Source: Clonostachys chloroleuca | Lineage: Eukaryota; Ascomycota; Sordariomycetes; Hypocreales; Bionectriaceae | Assembly: GCA_037952775.1 (NCBI GenBank) | Contig: JBANAY010000004.1 | Location: 14,632,001 to 14,696,000 of the forward strand | Direction: 5' to 3' | Length of the DNA: 64,000 bases | Shown: positions 46,187 to 56,774 of the stretch, one piece after another | Numbering within the stretch: position 1 is the first letter of the stretch | Layout: each line of letters opens with the position of its first letter | Made by a program: the position numbers and the translations under genes | Notes under the pieces: generated by a model | Told to the model about the DNA's origin: nothing | Database searches by the model: none | Seen by the model: the letters and a program-made list of their open reading frames with translations, nothing else

Positions 46187-46318
46187 TAGTGATGTCTTGC
46201 CTACTTATTAAAAACTGAGACATTTTTAACCCCTCGCCTTTGGTAGTTCCCAAGCTACTGTAATCTCTGTCTATGTCATGTGTTTCTGAATTCTATGGTC
46301 TGTAGTGGAGTGTGTGGC

Positions 46319-46380
46319 CTATGCTCTCTGCTCCTCGGCTCCTCTGCTCTCTGCTCTCTGCTCTCTGCTCCTTGCTCTCT
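46319..46380 (+). repeat. CTCTCTG/CTCCTCGG imperfect heptamer array
   Basis: About 60 bases of GCTCTCT-like units, related to the array at 42866-42968 but more degenerate. Confidence 0.75.
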
Positions 46381-46576
46381 GCCCTGTTCAGCGCAGGCTT
46401 AGGAGGATGCACGGACCCACCAATGACGCATGCTATACGAGCTGTAATTAATCATTTAGCCAGCACCACTGGAAATATGTACGTATGGGGTTGAACTTCA
46501 AATCTCGTCATGTCTGGGCTGGTTGCGAAAACTCCACAGCGGTATCGAGCAGGCTGCAAGCGAAGTAGTTAGTCAA

Positions 46577-47380
46577 TTAAGAATCTGCAAATAAGCGCTC
46601 TTCGATTAGTTTGAGTGCATTCAGATCATGCTCAATATGAGCGACATCCGGAAAAAGGCCGCCCCAATTCATCGTACCAGCCTTAGGGCCCATAGGTTCG
46701 CCCTTAGGTCGACAAGAATCAAAGTCAATAAGAACAGCACTACTATCTTTACCGTCGACCATGATATTGGAGAGATTGATATCCCCGTGGACGAGATTCA
46801 GAGAATGTAGATGTGCAACTCCCCTTTTTATATCCTCCATAATGGCCTGCTTTTCGTTGTAATCTAATGATTGATCCCTCAGCAACATCGCCAACGTTTG
46901 TTTATATCGCTTTAGACATAGTCCTTTGATCCGACCATCAATGACCGCACACCCATAGTAGACGCCGATATTAGGATGTGGTGCCTGCCGTAACTGCTCG
47001 TACACTCGGGCTTCCTGCAGTTGCGGCTCGTAGAAGGACTGTTGCGTAGCGAAAGAACAGTGGCCATACGTGAGGAGATTTGGTTCTTTGATAAATATAC
47101 TCTTTAGATCAAGAGGAAAGTCCGGTGCTATCGTCAGGTCGGTTGGAAATGGTGCCCGAAAATGTGATATTGGTATAGCTGTTAGGGGTATCTGGGTTGG
47201 GTCGATATCTCCTTTGCGTCGTGGGTCTCGTCCAAAAAAGTATTGGTCACCCTCGCGCAGGATGACCATTCTGTGGTCGAATTCTGGTTCATCAGTCTCT
47301 GTCCAGACCGGCTGACAAGCCAGGATTTCGAAAGAGTTCCTGGAGGTGGTGTCCATGGTGAATAGCGACGAATTGTCCAT
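46577..47380 (-). CDS. Protein-kinase-like protein (fungal accessory kinase/pseudokinase)
   Basis: One intact exon, 267 residues. The first 95 residues do not look like a kinase N-lobe; a glycine loop is not seen. IFIKEP at 95-100 may hold the ATP-binding lysine and QEARVYEQL near 122-130 the helix-C glutamate. The catalytic loop reads VHGDINLSNIM, with Asp200 and Asn205 at the expected places but Gly in the Arg position of HRD. The metal motif is DFD (219-221) instead of DFG, and the domain ends soon after, missing most of the C-lobe. HGD loops are common in small fungal and RIO/APH-like kinases, so activity is possible. The divergent gene at 47787 shares its upstream region, which contains a 13-bp minisatellite. 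Confidence 0.65.
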   Translation of the reverse strand: MDNSSLFTMDTTSRNSFEILACQPVWTETDEPEFDHRMVILREGDQYFFGRDPRRKGDIDPTQIPLTAIPISHFRAPFPTDLTIAPDFPLDLKSIFIKEPNLLTYGHCSFATQQSFYEPQLQEARVYEQLRQAPHPNIGVYYGCAVIDGRIKGLCLKRYKQTLAMLLRDQSLDYNEKQAIMEDIKRGVAHLHSLNLVHGDINLSNIMVDGKDSSAVLIDFDSCRPKGEPMGPKAGTMNWGGLFPDVAHIEHDLNALKLIEERLFADS

Positions 47381-47489
47381 AAGAATTGTCTACTGGTACC
47401 GTCATGCTTTTGCTCAAGCCTCATCTATTCTGCCGTGACTCACCGCTTGACCATCTGAACATTAGTAATCAAGCCACACCGTATTCCCC

Positions 47490-47619
47490 TATCGTAGTCC
47501 ACCATCGTAGTCCACTATCGTAGTCCACTATCGTAGTCCACTATCGTAGTCCACTATCGTAGTCCACTATCGCAGTCCACTATCGTAGTCCACTATCGTA
47601 GTCCACTATCGTAGTTCGC
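47490..47619 (+). repeat. 13-bp minisatellite TATCGTAGTCCAC, ten units
   Basis: Ten tandem units, eight or nine perfect or with one change; the last decays. It lies 110 bp upstream of the kinase-like gene (-) and 168 bp upstream of the unknown gene (+), inside their shared promoter region. Confidence 0.95.
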
Positions 47620-47786
47620 TGCCTAGTCGGTGCGCTCCGTATTTCACAATAATGAAAAGGTAAAATGCTATATAGAATAACTGAAATCCTCTCGAGCGTC
47701 TCCTTTTATTCTATGCTTCTACACCACAAAGCAGACAAACAAAACAGCTAATCGATCATTCAATTATCTATACCCTCGCATTCAAT

Positions 47787-49439
47787 ATGGCTTTCAAGGA
47801 ACCAACCGAGTATGGACTTGTTGATTCTTGCGACTGGGTTACAAAGCGCCGAGCCGATGGCTCCACCTACAGGGTCAGAATTGTTGACTGTGGTAACACC
47901 AAGTGCAAATACTCTGACTCCTACATTGCAGGTAGTACCCACACATCCTCTACCTTTCTGCCACGCCCACTGATGAACTTGTGCAATAGGAGCCTAGAGC
48001 GCTTTAGGGAAGAAAGGCGGGCCAATGTGATTGGCAACCGAATGGGCATAGCTAATCAAAGACGTGTAAGGGGGCATCCAAATGCGTGCGATAATAGCCC
48101 ATATTAGCTTAGTTCAATGAATTATTTTGAATGCAAACCCAGAGTAGCACTAACTTACGTAAGCAGCACATTTGATTTACCCGCTCTTCTGATGGTTGCC
48201 AGAACTCTATTTACCAACCATATGTTGATGCCTCGTTCAGAAATGGAAGAGGTCACCACAGATGAAGCCCCCCATATGTTGAACTCCTCCTGCAACGCCT
48301 TAGTACATATGAACGCGTGTCTGGGATAGAAGTATCCTGGCAGGAAACCCAACAAGCTGGGGAAGAATCAACACCCAACATATTCCTCGGAAGTGGTGGA
48401 TTCCCCGCCTGGCTCGCATATCATCTCACAAAAAGCGCGACAGAGGTGCAGCACTACATCCCCAATAAAGCTGACTATACTAGAGTAATCTCTGGTTTAG
48501 AGAATGAATCTGTTACGTCTCGACAACTAGTTGCGAAACAACTTGCTGGCAAAATTGCACCTGAACTGATGATCAAAATCAATAATCTAAGAACTAAAAG
48601 GATCAGACCGCTCGAGAATAGTACTACCAGTCAACCTGGGAATAAAAGACAGCGTAAGTAGGGCTTTCCATTGAGTGATCTTGTTCTGACGTGTGCCAGG
48701 CACGGTAGATGTCAATGGCAATCCCTCGGCTTCCCCGACAACTCGCCTCAGTCTCGCTCCGACTCTTGATAACGGACATGCAGCGACTTCCAATAACACA
48801 TTTGTTGCCAATAACACACATACTACGACTGCCTCACATGCAACGACTTCCAACAACGCCCGAGCTGATGTCGTATCAGTTGAAACGCCAGGCTACTTTG
48901 CTCAGGAGGAACACGTGCTAGTCAACGCCTCCCTTACTGCTGCCACGAAACTTTTCCCCCGTGACTTATCGTATGCGATCAAACGAAACCCTGACCCAAG
49001 AAGTGACCATGACTTGGTGGCCGCCATATCAATGACATTCGCGGACGCACTATACATGAACAAGTTGGACTGCTATATGGCATTGGAGATCACGACTGAT
49101 AAAGTACAACACATGGCTCGAGAATTATTTGGGATACGCTTGGAAACAGTAGCTGGGCTCCGATACGTTTATCTTCCAGGCAGTGCATCCAAAATTCTAC
49201 CTAACCCTATGTTCACCTTGCAAGGATGCGGATGCAATATTATTCACTCTACCTTTGGCAGCGAGGTGTCTAATGCAATTATGGCGAGTCCAAAATATCA
49301 GGATGACATGAGACATGCGCGTGATGCGACTGACGCCGTCAGCATGATGGTCTCACTCTCGGCCGATGAGGGCGCTACCCTCTCTGTGCATCTTGGCTTA
49401 TGGGAGGGTACTGAAATCAAGAAGAAATTGTATATATAA
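47787..49439 (+). pseudogene. Unknown three-exon gene with one nonsense codon
   Basis: Exons 47787-48065, 48203-48653 and 48700-49439 (introns GTAAGG...CAG and GTAAGT...CAG) keep frame for 489 codons, but an in-frame TGA stands at 48263-48265 in exon 2. A CGA (Arg) there would make it whole by one C-to-T transition; no intron can remove it. The N-terminal part has Cys in VDSCDW and VDCGNTKCKY. The middle reads SPPYVELLLQRLSTYERV and is followed by a basic segment; exon 3 starts with an Asn/Thr/Ser-rich linker and ends in a folded-looking domain of about 180 residues. No family recognised. Either a recent nonsense allele or an unusual splice. Confidence 0.55.
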
Positions 49440-49449
49440 TACCAAGTAA

Positions 49450-49763
49450 TTATGATTCAATACCAAGCCAACTCTCTTTCACCTTCCCATCCTTTCCACC
49501 AAACCAAAGCTTTGTGCCTTTTGGTACTATGCCCTCTCCATCGCACTTATCATACGACGCGGTCGGTGTACTTGTATCTGTTGCAGAATATACCCGTAAA
49601 AAGCAAGCGGTCCAGTAAACGGTCTGACCTGACCCGTCGATGGTGGTCGGGGGCTTTTCAGCGTCGCTGAAAAATTCTTCGCCCTTAGAGTGAGCCTTGA
49701 AATTGAACGACTGCAAAACATGTCAGTATAACCCAGCCCGGGCCAGATAGGAAAACGTACCAT
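49450..49763 (-). CDS. Small unknown protein (87 residues), start codon alone in exon 1
   Basis: Exon 2 (49450-49710) encodes 86 residues with no ATG of its own at the start. The AG acceptor at 49711-49712 and a GTACGT donor at 49755-49760 directly after an ATG (49761-49763) give a model in which the first exon carries only the start codon. The product begins MSFNFKAHSKGEEFF and contains KGTKLWFGGKDGK; it is soluble, rich in Lys, Gly and Asp, without signal peptide. Unknown family. It is convergent with, and 10 bases from, the 47787 gene. A longer upstream exon is possible. Confidence 0.45.
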
Positions 49764-52300
49764 CGGAAATATCACTCGAAAACTTTGGGATATTCCGTGT
49801 GGTAAGATTGATACTTCGCGCCATAGAGTGTGGGCAATATGTAGTAGCAACCTCCACCGTGTTAGACATCGATATTGGGTATCAATCGAAAATGGCTCAT
49901 TGGAGGATACTCCTCAAATCTGCCGTCACGCAAGAAATGGATTTGGAGGCATCCTGTGTGCTTACCTTGGGATGCAGAGGAAAAACGCAATTAGGCGTTA
50001 ATGAGGGTCGGTTAAGGCTTTATAGTCCTGGACGAGAATGACGACGTACCTCCTACACTTTGAGCCAGCATACATTAACCCCTCCGTCGTATTGAGTACC
50101 ATGAAAAAAATACTAGAAGCACAAGTGGGACGAGTGGGGGTACGGTAATGAGGAAAGCTAGATCTTGAATATGCAAAAATTCCGAGCTACATATGGCTAA
50201 AAATCGCTTTGGTAATAGCCGAAAAATAACCGTTAGGCGAAGAGCAGAGACTCCTCAACCTCAATTTCTTCCAAAGCGGCTATTCTTCGGCTATTAGATC
50301 ATGCTACCAAAGAGCGGTAGTTATTAGCCAATCATAGGGTGCTCCAAATTCTTGTACTGTTATTTCTTATTGGTCCAGAAGGGCCTGCGAGATTTGTTGT
50401 TGTTCCTGCACTGCAGGACATGTCGTACTGTTTGCCGGCCGGATCTGCAGTCGTATTTGTCGGTACAGCCTTTCCTGGTCGGACTCCGAGGTTGAAGAGT
50501 TCTCTGTCGTGTTTGGCCGTAAGTGGGGATCTACCGGAATTAGACAACCCATCCTTTACTCCGGAGCTCGTCTGGAGCCTGGACGAACTCTACAAGATAT
50601 ATTATCCGGATGGGGCTCTCGGGTCTTGAACCTGGCTGTCGGTACTAGCCCTTTCTGATGCCTGCAGGAAAGCGTGGGCCAGGGCCTGTTCGAGATTGTG
50701 ATTGGACAACTTAGGCTCTCTGTCGCTAGAAGTCAAACGCACCAGCCAAACTTATGGAGGTATGAAGCGATGGATGATGACCCTGAAAAGTCACACCCTG
50801 GCTCTCCGTTGACTCCCCCAATCTCTCCACCCAACAACGGCGCCTTTCGTTAGAAGACAGTAACCACTTCATTGCACTTTCTTAGCGGTAAAACCAAAGA
50901 CGGGCTATGCCGTTCCATCGCTCCCCCAGGAACGCACGCTGAAAACCCGTGGTTGCAATGTGTACTTGGGTTTGGAACCAACAACTTGACGCCTCCATCC
51001 CATCGTCTGGTTGAAGTCTGGCAGTGAAAGCTTGTTCGCTGCCCCTTGCCGAATGACGAGCGGGCCAGCTCTTGAATAAACTGACAGGGAAATGTTTGTT
51101 TTGTCTTAGGTCGGTTCTATTTCGGCGCAGAGGAGCAGGGGTGACTTGAGGATAAATACGAATTAGAGTCATAACAGAGATGTGGGGCCAAAAGGCAGTG
51201 GCATGCACTTGCCAGGCAAGGTGAAGGCAACGAGTACGAGGCTTGGGAAAGATGGACAAGCATTGTCGCTAGACTACTAAGCTAGGGGAACGCTGTGGGG
51301 AATTAAGTGCTATATCTGAACTCAAGAGTTCGCAAATGGAGGTGGGGGTGTTCGCTGGCTGCAGGTAATACACCTAATACGATTCGCTGGGAGAGACACA
51401 CGTGACCAGAGCAATCCCACCAAGCAGCCGAAACCAGCTGCCACGCAACTCTGCCTCGCTATTGGTGCAGACAACAGTAATAGGGCATATTTTCTGAGTC
51501 TGAATGTACTTCGTGCACCATGATTCTACTAGATAGTAGTTGTACTCACAGCTAAACTTCTTCTGTACTGTGTTAACCCTGGTAGCTTGATTGAAGACTG
51601 GAGCGGTTGACTCACATAAATATAGTTGCACATGCTAGATGGCGGATATATATTTTCTTTGGGGTCCTCGTTGTACTCACGCGAGAGGCGCGTTTCATTA
51701 AGAGAATACAACATACTTGAGGGCAGTGTCACCGGCCGCGTAAAATGGTGGTAGAACCTACAAAGTACCACTGGCCGTTATGTAGCAGTTCAGCATAGCT
51801 CACTATATCATCATCACGCCTAACTGTGGCGCCTTAATACGTTCTAGGTAGGTATGATGGAGCATGACTGCTGCCTTTTCACCACAGGTCGTGCTAAACT
51901 TCTAGGAAAGGGATACTACATGTTGGCTCAATGATTGGTACATTAATTGAGGACCTCCAGTCGAACCGAATCAATGGGACTGGTGCTAATGTAGGCTGTC
52001 ACATGTCTAGTGAGAAGAGGCGCCAAATTATGTGATGCCACGCACCCTGTGGCGTCTGCAGGAGGCTAACCAATATCCTGCAACCTAAGACATGACGCCG
52101 CGCGTCAAAGCCGACGTTTGGCTGATTAAGATGGATGAGGGAGAGGGGGTTGACACCACTGCGAAAGTGACCACGGAGTGATAAGTACTACCTCGGGTCC
52201 CCCGCCCCCAACTCAACTCAAGTGGCAAACAAATGTGTTCACTATCGCTATTTTCACAGCTCAACCATTAGTCTGCTATCACCGCGCGATCATTCGGAGC
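49764..52300. other. Intergenic with a LINE fragment
   Basis: No intact gene. One fragment of a non-LTR retrotransposon is recognisable (50345-50545). The rest, including 50640-52170, has only chance open frames. Confidence 0.5.
50345..50545 (-). mobile_element. LINE (non-LTR retrotransposon) 3' fragment
   Basis: On the minus strand a frame reads TDKYDCRSGRQTVRHVLQC, the Cys/His cluster that closes the ORF of fungal Tad/I-type LINEs after the RNase H domain. Surrounding frames are broken, so this is a decayed fragment. Confidence 0.5.
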
Positions 52301-54064
52301 ATGGCCTCCAGTACGACAGCCGAGATACACCTCTCGGATCTTAGGGATTCCAATGCCCCTCGCCCGGTATCAATCACAGATGTAAAGCATCTTTCCTCCT
52401 ACAATTGGATCGAGGGAACCACCCCAGCGATTGCGGTTCCCGGGCTTCCACGCCTTTGGACACCTCCAAAGGGTTCACAGAGGCTTCAGAAAGACTCAGG
52501 TCTTGTTTATATTGCAGAAAACTCCGCGCGCCATCCGGCAAGCCCGATAGAGCCATTGTTTCGATCGTTACTCATGACGCACCCTTCGTTCAACCTTGGT
52601 TCAGTCGATGTAATAACCGATCGAAATAACATTCGCAAGCTGCTTCAATTCGTCAACCCTGATCGAGGAACGTACGAGGCCAAAGCATTCACCATCAATG
52701 TTGAGTTAGTCAAGGACACTGCCATCTTTGGCCGAACCGAACCGGTCATCAGTGAGCATATTGCGCCTCACGAGTTTCGGGGCTATGGCCATCAGTTTGA
52801 GGAAAAATACACCACGTCTAAGCTCAGCGGATATTCGGGTCATTTTCGAATCATATCGTACCGTTTTTGCAGCATGAACTTTATCGTTCGTCACGAAACA
52901 GATGGCTATATCGAGGGCGCCGGCTACAGAGAACAAGAAGGCGATGGCCTCTCTGACTTGATGGGACACCTGTCATTGACATCAAAAACAAGTAGCCCAA
53001 ACATCATTATGTCCGGGACCGGGCTGAGAGTCGAAGGCAAGGGGCATGCGGTGCCACTCGCGTCAACCCTCGAAATCAAGACACGCACCAGAAACAAGCC
53101 TCTCACCATTGACGAGGTCGCGCCACAGCTCTGGGTATCTCAAACTCCCAATCTCGTGCGAGCGTACCATGACCGAGGCACGTTTGTTGAACCAATTGTG
53201 GAGGACGTATCCTACAACATTCGGAGGTGGGAAGCGACCAACCAGTCAGACCTGATGAAGCTGGGCGGTTTGATCGAACAAATTGTCCAATTTGCAAAGA
53301 ATTTTGGTGGAAAGGCGACGGTCAAATACAACATTGGGACGAAATAAGCTTATAATTCAGAAAAATGCGAACCTGGCCAAGACATTGCCTGAAGATATTT
53401 ACACCATGTGGAATGACGACGATGCTCGAGAGAAACGTGACGGAGATCCCCGCCAGGATGACAAAACGGGCCTCGAAGATCCTGGCAAAGCAGCCGCCGC
53501 AGAAATCGACAAGAACACTTTGCCAGGCAACTATGATATTCCCGACAGCTTGCCCTTTGCTGCCGTCATTCGGTCTGGAATTGCAAAGGGTTTTCGACAG
53601 TTTTTTCGCGACATGCCAACCAACCTCGACGACTACTGCATGCTTTGCAAATCACTCGAGGCGGCGCATGTGGACGTTCTTCAAGGACGTCGAGTCCGCG
53701 ACTTGACGGATGACATGAGGCGCGGCAAAGACGACTGGGATCCGCTCGAGCGCCGCAAAATTGCTGGAGTAAAGAGCGTTGCACGAGACTCTGCCTTTCA
53801 ACTCCTCTACATGTTACTGCAAAAGGGCGACGAAGATCGCAACGCAGCGTACAATGCGACTTTGTTTGTGGTTTCGCATAGCAGAATCTTTAGCTCAAAG
53901 ACACGCATGATGGTTCGGCGGGCCTTCAACTACCAGGGTCTACGCCTTCACCTAAGCAGGCGAAGGAATTGGACAAATGGCCAACGGAGAATTTCGCCGA
54001 TGAAGACGACGCAACTACGGAGGAAGATGCTACATGGGACTATTGGGACTCTGATTACTCGTGA
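52301..54064 (+). pseudogene. DXO/RAI1-like PD-(D/E)XK protein, two frameshifts
   Basis: The first frame (from ATG 52301) runs to a stop at 53345; an adjoining frame continues the same protein (LIIQKNANLAKTLPEDIYTMW) to about 53935, and a third gives the acidic end (ENFADEDDATTEEDATWD) to 54064. The switches lie at GGG 53336-53338 (one G too many) and CC 53933-53934 (one C too few). The family is widespread in fungi and often mislabelled geranylgeranyl pyrophosphate synthetase. RHETDGY (Glu199, Asp201) and LEIKTR (Glu258, Lys260) match the E-x-D and E-h-K metal motifs of DXO/RAI1 decapping nucleases; this link is inference. If whole, about 587 residues. The start at 52301 is preferred to 52178 because the preceding residues lack family resemblance. 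Confidence 0.65.
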
Positions 54065-54373
54065 CCATCGGTAATCCTGGGAATGCAGATATGCTTTGTT
54101 CGTTGTGGAATGACAGGATCACAATGGGGAATTAGTTACTGCTGCATTGCCTTGAGTGCTCATCTCACCAGAATGTATCCCTCTAGTTAATCAATTTAGA
54201 GGCATTTTGACTAGGTCAGGAAGGGAATAAAGCGTATGCATTAATAACAGCCTTTTCATGTATACCTGGGGTGTACACATCATATATCTACATTGCTACA
54301 TAGCTTCCTACACTCTTGTTAACCTTTGCAGGAGAGGAAACCCATGGGTAGAGTCTCTAATAAATGAATTCGT
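54065..54373. other. Intergenic, no gene seen
   Basis: Short spacer between two degraded genes; nothing recognisable. Confidence 0.5.
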
Positions 54374-54823
54374 ATGCAACCAACTTTTGGTGCACTGCAG
54401 TGTACCCATATAAGTGAAGACATTATGTTGTACTGCGCTCAAGACGTAGCGATTCTTCCTTGGTTATACAACTATTACAGCCGCAAAATTACTCCAGCAT
54501 GGGAGGAGAAGATGCTCATAGCATCTAAAAAGAGAGTAGCCTTATCTCATCCTATACACGGACGTCAGTCACCTTGCGACACATCATGCATTCCAAAGTG
54601 CCGGATCAACTGGCACTATCGGGCTACCTGGGACGAGTGCCAGGTCACTATCCATTGTAATTCTTTCTTGCGAGAGCCGCCCTCCTATGCGGCGCTTCAA
54701 TTTCGTAGACTAGCGCACCTGAAGGCTCGCTCGAGACCGCCGCTCTGGGTACAGTACTGCTCATATTCGGCTTCCGCTTTTCATTTACACGATCGACACA
54801 TCAAAAGGTTCCACACAGTATGA
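54374..54823 (+). pseudogene. 3'-5' exonuclease (RNase D/WRN-exo-like) C-terminal fragment
   Basis: The segment LYCAQDVAILPWLYNYY, then ITPAWEEK and RVALS, matches the last motif (YxxxD) and tail of DEDDy-type 3'-5' exonuclease domains in fungi. Only the last 60 or so residues of the domain are left; the earlier Asp/Glu motifs are not found upstream. The remaining 90 codons have no recognisable content. Confidence 0.4.
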
Positions 54824-55093
54824 ATAATTGAGGCAAAGACAAGCTAGACCTGTGACATCATCTTAAGTACCTCCAATATAGACCCCGGGAACGCAGCCTC
54901 AGGCAGTAATCCACGAGTATATATGCATATGTGTACGCACATACATACCGGTACTTATACAGTATGTGTAGGGAGTAAGTATGCAGAAATTATTCATAAA
55001 ACTAAGGTGCCTTCATTCCTACCAGGCGATCGAGAACAGTCTTGCACCACATGTGTGGTGATAACATTATTAGCTATCGCATAAAGTTTTGAT
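54824..55093. other. Spacer, no gene seen
   Basis: Contains a TATATGCATATG-like palindrome near 54916; nothing else seen. Confidence 0.4.
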
Positions 55094-56128
55094 ATGCGAT
55101 TGGAGGAGGCTGTTGATGCCATTGCTGTGGATACGGAATGTAAGCCGCACTTTGACGAGCGCAATAGGATGCCGATCCCAGCAGAGATCTCACGGTACTG
55201 CTCCAGCTTAGTGGCTGTTGTGAGGAAGAACAATAAGTATGAAGGGCCCATGGAGTTGCAGTTAGCACATTTCTCAGTTAAAGAATGGCTGATATCTGAT
55301 CGGCTAGACGACGGCTTAGCAAAGCAGTTCCATGAAATTTTCGCCCGGTCAATTATCTCTACAGTCTGCACGACGTATCTCTTGGGGTTGAACCATGGTT
55401 TCCCCGCGGAAGAACTTAGGGAATTGTATCCATTTGCCCAGTATTCTGCACAGTACTGGGCGTATAACGCAGCCATGGTCGAAAAGTCTCAAGAAACAGT
55501 CAGCGAGGCTACAATAGAGCTACTTCAGAGTTGAACAAGTTATGAAAGCTGCTATCGACTCTATCAGCCTGATCGTCCGAGTTGGGACGATAGTGATGAC
55601 ACACCATCTACCTTATACTATACATCATTTTTGGGAATGCTTCATGCCGTCAAATATATACTTTTTAATAGCAGTGCAGATGTCAATACACAAGGTGGAC
55701 ACTATGGTACTGCTCTACAGGCCGCCTCAGCTAGAGGAGACAACGAAATCATGCAGCTCCTTCTCAACAATGGTGCCGATATTAATGCACAGGGAGGATA
55801 CTATAGCACTGCTCTACAGGTCGCTTCAGCTGAAGGAGACGACAAGACCGTGCAGCTTCTTCTTAATAAGGGTGCTAATGTTCATATACAGGGCAGACGC
55901 TATGGTACTGCTCTACAGGCCGCTTCAGCTGAAGGACGCAATAAGATCGTGCAGCTTCTTCTCGACAAAGGCGCTAATATTAATGCACAAGGTGGAGGTT
56001 TTGGCAATGCTCTACAGGCTGCTTCATATGGAGGACACGATAAGATCGTGCAGCTTCTTCTCGACAAAGGCGCTAATATCAATGCATACGGTGGGCACTA
56101 TTCCAGTCTGCGTAGAAAACAAATTTAA
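55094..56128 (+). pseudogene. NLR remnant: NACHT-ankyrin linker plus five ankyrin repeats
   Basis: The first 146 codons (LEEAVDAIAVD, then ISRYCSSLV, LQLAHFSVKEWL and PFAQYSAQYW) are the helical linker that follows NACHT in fungal ankyrin NLRs. After an in-frame TGA at 55532-55534 the same frame goes on through YRLYQPDRPSWDD and about five 33-residue ankyrin repeats with consensus GTALQAASAEG-x-x-K-x-VQLLL-x-KGAN. The repeats are very similar to each other, which shows recent tandem growth. No NACHT domain is present upstream, so the gene is cut at the 5' side. The stop could come from CGA or CAA-type decay. Confidence 0.75.
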
Positions 56129-56774
56129 GGCTAATACGCGCAAGTCTCAGCTAGGCCCCCGAGCTGGGAAGGCTGATCGAAAATTGACATCGTCCGAATC
56201 AAGCAAATCGCAGGGTTGAGGCTTGCTCACATCGTTGCATCACATCGTTGCTAGACTAATCATTCATAGCCTATTCTGCCACGGTTGCAAATGAAGCGGT
56301 AGGCTATTAGGGAAAAACAACGGGCGTGGCCGAATATGAGTCATAATGGATGCATTGATGTATCCGTATGAGACTCGGCCTGTTACAGTACGAATGTCAA
56401 TGTACAGTATGTAAAATCTATGCAAGTGACAGGAATATCTGCATTTCTTTTTCAGTCACGTGATTCCCTATGAAACCAGGAAAATACGTCCCCTCGTACT
56501 GTACCTTGAGCTGCTTGTGCCGTACCTGCCAGTATGAAGTAGCACTGTCCAAATTGCTATATACTTAGCAGTACTTTTGAGTGACTCGTCTTCAAGAGCG
56601 CTTTATTTCCAACAATTCACTTTAGCGCAATAATATTGGGCTGAAATGCAGCCGTTAATGGCTGAAAAAAAATTCCCATGTATAATAAAGTATCTTTAAG
56701 TACCCGCAAGGGTGTGTAGTAAGCCTCTAAAGTAGCAAAGAGACTGGAAAGAAGGAAGCCAAATATGAGCAGTA
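56129..56774. other. Intergenic, no gene seen
   Basis: No supported gene; a short A run at about 56663. Confidence 0.5.

Noticed and set aside
47490..47619. CRISPR array
   Set aside because: Units are contiguous 13-mers without spacers, in a eukaryotic genome.
53283..54074. Independent second gene directly after the DXO-like gene
   Set aside because: Its N-terminal part continues the DXO-like family C-terminus, so it is the same gene after a one-base frame change.
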